In this document: positions 16,601 to 19,018 of the stretch, piece by piece
How the letters are laid out: each line of letters begins with the position of its first letter
Numbering within the stretch: the stretch's first letter is position 1
DNA from: UBA2922 sp035352555
GTDB taxonomy: Bacteria > Bacillota > Clostridia > Oscillospirales > Oscillospiraceae
Reading direction: 5' to 3'
DNA: 19,018 bases
NCBI GenBank assembly: GCA_035352555.1
Contig: DAOPXW010000036.1
Coordinates: forward strand, 1-19,018
Translations under genes and position numbers: made by a program
Notes under the pieces: model-generated
Told to the model about the DNA's origin: nothing
Databases searched by the model: none
Seen by the model: only the letters and a program-made list of their open reading frames with translations

Positions 16601-17765
16601 CGAACAGCAGGTTCTCCCCGCAGTCCCGGCTGAGATAGTGAAAGCGGCGGAGCTTATCCGCGCATTTCGCGCCGCTGTCCCGGCCGGTCAGCAGCGCCGA
16701 TACCACGCACAGCGTCCGCCCCTCCGGCACGACGCCGTGTTCCAGCGCCATCCGGGGCAGCCGGCGGGGCCGGAGGAACCGTGTCAGCAAAAAGTCCAGC
16801 AGGCTTTTGACCAGCTCCGATACCGGGAGCAGCAGCAGCAGCGCCGCCCATACGGAGCGGACGGCAAAGCCCAGCAGCAGGGTGAAAAACAGCGTCAGCA
16901 GCAGATTGGCCGCAATATAGTTCCCGCCGGCGCGCTCCCTGCCCGCCGCGCCCAGCGGACGGACAAAAAGCCAGTAGCCCACATGCCGCGCCTCGCCCTG
17001 CCCCGCCTGGGCCAGCGACAGCACCTTTTCCGCCGTCCGGCGTTCATCCGCGCCGTTCTTCTTCGCCAGCGCGGTGACTTTGTCGCGGTAGAGGGCGCGG
17101 CTGTCCTCATCCATGGCGGGGTAGACGCCCGCGGGGTCCTGGCGGAGCGCCAGCTCCACGGCGTTGACGCCGTCCAGCACCGGGGCGAGATCCACGGCCC
17201 CCAGCAGCCGCAGCGAAGTGAAAAGCGCGGCAACGGCCTGCTCCGCGGCGGCGGGCTCCGCGCCCTCCGCCAGCGCGGTGCATTGGCGGGCCAGCGTCTC
17301 GATCAGCGCGGCGCGCAGTGCGGCGGGAAAGAGCGCCAGCTCCCGCTGGGTCAGGGCGCCGGCCGTCTGATAGCCGGTGAGAAAAAGCGCGCAGCGCGTC
17401 TCGTTCACCGCGCCGCCGCCGGAGGACACCAGCGCGCGGCAGGCCTCCGTGAGCAGCGCGGCGTCCCCGGCCCGGCGCAGTCTGCGCTCCCCGCACAGCG
17501 CGGACAGCGCCGCCGCCCCCTCCCGGCGGGCGAGATAGCGGTTGTCCAGCAGCCATTCGCAGGCCGGGGGCAGACTACCGCCCCGGGCATAGCGGTGTTC
17601 CACGGCGTCGTGAGCGGCGTCCAGCGCGCGCAGCGCGGTGCGCAGCCGCGCCCCCTCCCGCGCGCCGGAGAGAAAGCCCTCCGGCTTGGACAGCATGGCG
17701 GTGGACGCGGCATAGTCCGCCAGCTTTCCATCCGGGATCACGGCGCCAAAACCCGTTTTTTCCAT
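10602..17765 (-). CDS. cyclic beta-1,2-glucan synthase-like protein (GT84 - glucoamylase-like - GH94)
   Basis: This is a giant protein of about 2387 residues. Start ATG 17765 (MEKTGFGAV) has GGAGG six bases upstream; an in-frame start at 17837 lacks support. Order: helical N-terminal region; membrane helices about 280-315; GT84 glycosyltransferase about 370-650 with TMDSDTE (about 485) and HRWTRGDWQ (about 628-638); three more hydrophobic blocks about 668-828; glucoamylase-like domain from about 850 with MSHHQGMS near 1195; and a C-terminal GH94 phosphorylase-type domain with GDVMHWWHAHPAGDKGVRTR (about 2008-2030) and GSGDWNDG (about 2110), the latter carrying the usual catalytic Asp. In Brucella and rhizobia such proteins use UDP-glucose to build beta-1,2-glucan on themselves, trim it by phosphorolysis and cyclise it. 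The active site should face the cytoplasm. No NdvA-type exporter is nearby. It appears to be a single-gene unit. It contains the repeated TTGACATAAT words and AT-rich codon patches. Confidence 0.9.
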   Translation of the reverse strand: MEKTGFGAVIPDGKLADYAASTAMLSKPEGFLSGAREGARLRTALRALDAAHDAVEHRYARGGSLPPACEWLLDNRYLARREGAAALSALCGERRLRRAGDAALLTEACRALVSSGGGAVNETRCALFLTGYQTAGALTQRELALFPAALRAALIETLARQCTALAEGAEPAAAEQAVAALFTSLRLLGAVDLAPVLDGVNAVELALRQDPAGVYPAMDEDSRALYRDKVTALAKKNGADERRTAEKVLSLAQAGQGEARHVGYWLFVRPLGAAGRERAGGNYIAANLLLTLFFTLLLGFAVRSVWAALLLLLPVSELVKSLLDFLLTRFLRPRRLPRMALEHGVVPEGRTLCVVSALLTGRDSGAKCADKLRRFHYLSRDCGENLLFGVLADLKESRTPDTPADAEILAAAAAAVEGLNREFGGGFYLFTRARTYCGADKVYRGAERKRGAVMALAALLRGEGGLLRVAAGDAGALAGTAFLLTMDSDTELLPGTAKKLIGALLHPLNRPVTENGVVVRGHGVLQPRISVDLAGAGATDFSRVFAGPGGVDPYGGACGELYMDLFARGGFAGKGILDVDALLACCGGRFPENRVLSHDALEGAYLRGGFLGEAEVTDGFPGKPLSYFRRLHRWTRGDWQNLPWLFRRGRDLSDIDRFKLFDSLRRSLVAPATFGAVFAGFFLPSGGMAVAAAAALLALLSSFFLTLAERAFQKTSRARLRHRSVVIYGAGGALMRTFLRLWLLPCEAWVCFSAMAAALWRMAVSGKKLLQWETAAQTDADPNGLGAHLAGTWFAPVCGAVCLGFSASVIGRTAGLVWLCAPVTAWALSLPARKNTEPTEAQRRCLTGWAARLWTYFDRFCAEEEHFLPPDNVQQQPPVGAAHRTSPTNIGLALVSCLAALDLGIDARGTAMAHLEAMLRTVSQLKKWRGHLYNWYDTRTLRPLPPESVSTVDSGNLCACLITLKAGLSEYGRDDLAALAETLARQMDFAPLYDPARRLFHIGWDTKKDRPAGGVYDLMASEARLTSYVAVARGDVPERHWRRLSRAQLGLDGYRGLASWTGTMFEYLMPELFVPLVRDSLLYESARFCLYAQRRRVRPGLPWGVSESAFFALDPALNYRYKANGCAALALKRGQDAELVISPYSSFLALCAAPAAAVRNLRRLESRGMGCEYGFYEALDFTPGRCRGGEGERVKCVMSHHQGMSLIAAANTLTGGVMTRRFMADPEMGAYGCLLAERVPLGGDLLRRDGASAPEKLRRDAGEKWRIRGEGSDFDHPGCCLLSNGVYNIMSTEFGLTASACRDTLIYDTPDVPAQGGHGLELALTLGGGETSLLPVPGRTDEEVLWELSEDSVSVLCRRAEFSARCAVAAASGFSGEIRLVRLTARVPLDGFVTLRFRPVLASADDYRSHPAFWRLGLEAREHQGCLLLRRLARGDRPEMWLALACAAPAEFSADAGGGLGWLSYPLVTARVAVKLQPGESVNLRFSLCLGPTAEEAYHGAQRLTALGPADYADMPGACAALSGLSAREIGQAMALVRPLWFPRPERFGTRELLWRYAVSGDLPILLLRPGAPQDTDAPVREFCLLRCCGMLADLALITDDGGDYDRPVSRRAEDVLEKLGLGALLGGYGGVHLLPPSADEPLRRASAAVWGETAPPRRIGGTFLPGPALRRGGVPQVEWAEDHFSFYVNHYLPRRCWSDVLCSGDFGFLAADCGCGGLWYRNAREQPINGWPGDALEVAGPETLEIETAAGRFSLFAAEDGLPCRVRFGFGWARWEKDFGSFATAVTASLPPRRDARVLTVETVGPAEGRLLWKTDLRLAADGDDRGAVVVDYVNSIFSASSPRSYTEGLRFLAAFSAPPAAYTCDGGKWRRGELDGGTATGGEPVIGAALPLGGRLTLVCGCCGEDELLELCQPDTAAAAPLEAGRYWADLLGRFRLDVRDAALAHMMNGWAGYQAICCRLLGRAGLYQAGGAFGFRDQLQDAVNVLLLDPGYARNQILAACRHQYTEGDVMHWWHAHPAGDKGVRTRCSDDLVWLVWALCEYTEKTGDLALCGAEMAYAVSPPLAEEERDRYETPAPSDFTEPVLAHALRSMERCLARGSGPHGLLRFGSGDWNDGLDRIGGESVWLTWFFAHVAARFSRLLDKLCQPDSEKYASLAVTYGRAADAAWDGGWYLRGYWPDGERLGSRVSRCCLIDSIAQSWAALCEQAAPEKVSAALGNAVDRLFDRETGVVKLFDPPFADCARSPGYLESYGPGFRENGGQYTHGAIWLAMACLRRGREADGRAILSALLPENHDLSVYLAEPFVLPADVYTAPGHVGEAGWTWYTGSAGWYFRAVTEELLGLRLENGKLTVHPRLGDYTARWTDFEGRVHTITVKNGEAEAD
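11306..11326 (+). repeat. AT-rich motif copy A (GGTTGACATAAT)
   Basis: GGTTGACATAAT at 11314-11325 lies in an AT-rich island (about 11298-11333) of the GC-rich gene. In the sense frame it reads TTA TGT CAA CCT GAT TCT (LCQPDS), all uncommon codons here. The 21 bases match copy B at 19 positions. Protein position is near residue 2148. Confidence 0.8.
12011..12031 (+). repeat. AT-rich motif copy B (GGTTGACATAAT)
   Basis: GGTTGACATAAT is at 12019-12030; the sense strand reads TTA TGT CAA CCA GAT ACT (LCQPDT), in the same reading frame as copy A. Protein position is near residue 1913. Confidence 0.8.
12257..12271 (+). repeat. AT-rich motif copy C (TTGACATAAT)
   Basis: TTGACATAAT is at 12259-12268 and is followed by CAAC, so GTTGA and TCAAC form a small inverted repeat around it. 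The sense frame differs from copies A and B (GAT TAT GTC AAC, DYVN). Confidence 0.75.
12695..12706 (+). repeat. AT-rich motif variant E (GGTTTACATAAA)
   Basis: It differs from GGTTGACATAAT at two of 12 positions. The sense frame reads TTT TAT GTA AAC (FYVN). It lies in a local AT-rich patch (about 12690-12720). Confidence 0.55.
13890..13901 (+). repeat. AT-rich motif copy D (GGTTGACATAAT)
   Basis: Twelve bases are identical to copies A and B. The sense frame here is the third one (ATT ATG TCA ACC, IMST). It lies in an AT-rich island that continues with GTTATACAC. Confidence 0.8.
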
Positions 17766-17766
17766 A

Positions 17767-17835
17767 GTCAGCCTCCGAAGTTTTGTGATAAAAAACAGTT
17801 TTCCCGTCTGCGCGCATGGATATTCAGAGGCTGAC
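17767..17835 (-). promoter_or_regulatory. SD-masking inverted repeat in the glucan synthase leader
   Basis: On the minus strand GTCAGCCTCTGAA (17835-17823) can pair over 13 bases (one U.G wobble) with TTCGGAGGCTGAC (17779-17767). The second arm contains the GGAGG Shine-Dalgarno and ends one base before the ATG. The loop is 43 bases. If transcription starts upstream of 17835 the ribosome site would be hidden. No clear promoter was found, so this last condition is open. Confidence 0.6.
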
Positions 17836-17847
17836 AAGAAAAAATAC

Positions 17848-17876
17848 TTGACAGCGGACGCGCGGGGCGATATACT
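17848..17876 (+). promoter_or_regulatory. sigma-A promoter of ylxM-ffh
   Basis: TTGACA (17848-17853) and TATACT (17871-17876) are separated by 17 bases. The -35 is a perfect consensus. The expected start is near 17883, about 33 bases before the ylxM start codon. Confidence 0.88.
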
Positions 17877-17915
17877 CCGTAAAGTGTCTGTGGTTTACAG
17901 AGGAGGTGGTTTGCC

Positions 17916-18266
17916 GTGTCCGACGAGACGCTTCGCCGCGCCATGCTGTTTGATTTTTACGGTGAGCTGCTGACCGAAAAGCAGCGGGAATATTACGACC
18001 TCCATTATAACGACGACCTGTCTCTTTCCGAGATCGCCGAACAGACCGGCATCTCCCGGCAGGGCGTGTGGGACATCATCCGCCGGGCGGAGGATGTCAT
18101 GACGGACATGGAAGAAAAGACAGGCATGGTGCGCCGCTCCCTGGAGCGCAACGACGCCGTGGCCGGGATCCGGGAGACGCTGGAGACGCTGCGGAAAAGC
18201 GCCGACGCAGCCACCGCCGCGGCGCTGGACGGCGTTTTGAAGAAGCTGGACGAGCTGAAGGGATAA
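17916..18266 (+). CDS. ylxM: YlxM family DNA-binding protein, SRP-operon regulator
   Basis: This is a 116-residue protein of the YlxM/p13 (UPF0122) family, normally encoded directly before ffh, as here. Residues about 34-58 (DLSLSEIAEQTGISRQGVWD) form a sigma-70 region 4-like helix-turn-helix. The C-terminal part is a long helix. The start is GTG 17916, supported by AGGAGGTGG at 17901-17909 and the typical MSDETLRRAMLFDFYGELLT opening. The family has been proposed to regulate or assist the signal recognition particle; its molecular role is not settled. It is transcribed from the strong promoter just upstream, very probably with ffh, which starts 116 bases after its stop. No terminator is seen between them. 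Confidence 0.92.
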   Translation: MSDETLRRAMLFDFYGELLTEKQREYYDLHYNDDLSLSEIAEQTGISRQGVWDIIRRAEDVMTDMEEKTGMVRRSLERNDAVAGIRETLETLRKSADAATAAALDGVLKKLDELKG

Positions 18267-18382
18267 CCCGGGCGGCGGCTGCCGGGGCGTAAGGGAAGCA
18301 GGCCGGCGGCGTGTTTTCGCTCTCCGACCGCAGCGGCTGTGCCGCGGGGGAAAACTCCGTATGAAGCAGAGGATCGAAATGT

Positions 18383-19018
18383 ATGGCATTTGAATCTTTA
18401 TCCGACAAGCTGTCCGCCGCGTTCAAAAAACTGCGCGGCAAGGGTCGGCTCACCGCCGGAGACGTGAAGGAAGCCCTGAAGGAAGTGCGCATGGCGCTTC
18501 TGGAGGCCGACGTCAGCTACAAGGTCGTCAAGGATTTTACAAACCGGGTCACCGAGCGCGCCTGCGGCGCGGACGTACTGGAGGCGCTGTCACCCGCGCA
18601 GATGGTCGTCAAGATCGTCAACGAGGAGCTCTGCGCCCTGATGGGCAGCGAAAACCAGAAGCTCAACATCTCCTCCAGGGCCCCCAGCGTGGTGATGCTG
18701 GTGGGCCTGCAGGGCGCCGGCAAGACCACCAACGGGGCCAAGCTGGCCGGCTATATGCGCAGGCAGGGCAAACGCCCGCTGCTGGCCGCCTGCGACATCT
18801 ACCGCCCAGCCGCCATCGACCAGTTGGAGACCGTGGGCAGGCAGCTGGACATCCCCGTGTTCCAGATGGGCCAGACCGATCCCGTGGATATCGCCAAGGC
18901 CGCCGTGGAGCACGACAAAAAGCACGGCAACGACCTTGTTTTCCTTGACACCGCCGGCCGCCTTCACATCGACGAGGCGCTGATGGACGAGCTGAAAAAT
19001 ATCAAGGCCGCCGTGGAG
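18383..19018 (+). CDS. ffh: signal recognition particle GTPase Ffh, N-terminal part (cut by window end)
   Basis: The first 212 residues of Ffh (SRP54) are present and open to the window edge. The N domain (MAFESLSDKLSAAFKKLRGK) is followed by ALLEADVSYKVVKDF. In the G domain, GLQGAGKTT (P-loop, about residues 107-115), the SRP-type CDIYRPAAIDQLE and DTAGR are all intact. Ffh binds signal sequences and 4.5S/6S scRNA and delivers ribosomes to FtsY at the membrane. ATG 18383 has AGAGGAT at about 18368-18374; a second ATG at 18379 runs quickly into a stop. The C-terminal M domain lies outside the window. It is expected to be co-transcribed with ylxM. Confidence 0.97.
   Translation, partial: MAFESLSDKLSAAFKKLRGKGRLTAGDVKEALKEVRMALLEADVSYKVVKDFTNRVTERACGADVLEALSPAQMVVKIVNEELCALMGSENQKLNISSRAPSVVMLVGLQGAGKTTNGAKLAGYMRRQGKRPLLAACDIYRPAAIDQLETVGRQLDIPVFQMGQTDPVDIAKAAVEHDKKHGNDLVFLDTAGRLHIDEALMDELKNIKAAVE

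Noticed and set aside
1..19018. CRISPR array, transposase, integrase or phage structural genes
   Set aside because: No regularly spaced repeats and no recombinase or phage motifs were seen in any frame. The collagen-like gene alone does not indicate a phage.

Overview
The window looks like a chromosomal segment of a moderately GC-rich, spore-forming, anaerobic Clostridia-type Firmicute, probably near the Oscillospiraceae (inference). The signs are ylxM directly followed by ffh, a YmfF/YmfH pair of M16-family proteins next to lgt, a two-subunit 2-hydroxyacyl-CoA dehydratase, a collagen-like spore-surface-type protein, and strong AGGAGG ribosome binding sites.

Layout. (1) Positions 2-2325 (+) hold the end of a 2-hydroxyacyl-CoA dehydratase operon: one truncated subunit, one complete subunit, a 55-residue membrane protein, then a terminator. 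(2) Positions 2500-2702 (+) hold a tRNA-Ser(GGA) with a consensus promoter and a terminator-like hairpin. (3) Positions 2718-3963 (+) hold an MFS exporter whose Shine-Dalgarno lies inside a terminator-shaped hairpin that ends at its ATG. (4) Positions 3964-6530 (+) form a visibly AT-richer block with three probable spore-surface genes: a coiled-coil protein, a frameshifted gene and a collagen-like protein. The block is bounded by two related 56-bp sequences, both matching the 3' end of the MFS gene, which suggests insertion or duplication at that gene end. (5) Positions 10514-6615 (-) form a tight operon: inactive-type M16 protein, HXXEH M16 peptidase, Lgt and a small helical protein. It ends at a bidirectional terminator. 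(6) Positions 17765-10602 (-) encode one giant protein of about 2387 residues, of the cyclic beta-1,2-glucan synthase type (GT84, glucoamylase-like domain, GH94). (7) Positions 17848-19018 (+) are the ylxM-ffh SRP operon, cut by the window end.

The most unusual signals are four exact copies (plus one variant) of TTGACATAAT inside the giant glucan synthase gene, in all three reading frames and all in one orientation; the two SD-masking hairpins (MFS exporter and glucan synthase); the repeated MFS gene end flanking the spore-surface block; and a single-base frameshift in the middle gene of that block.
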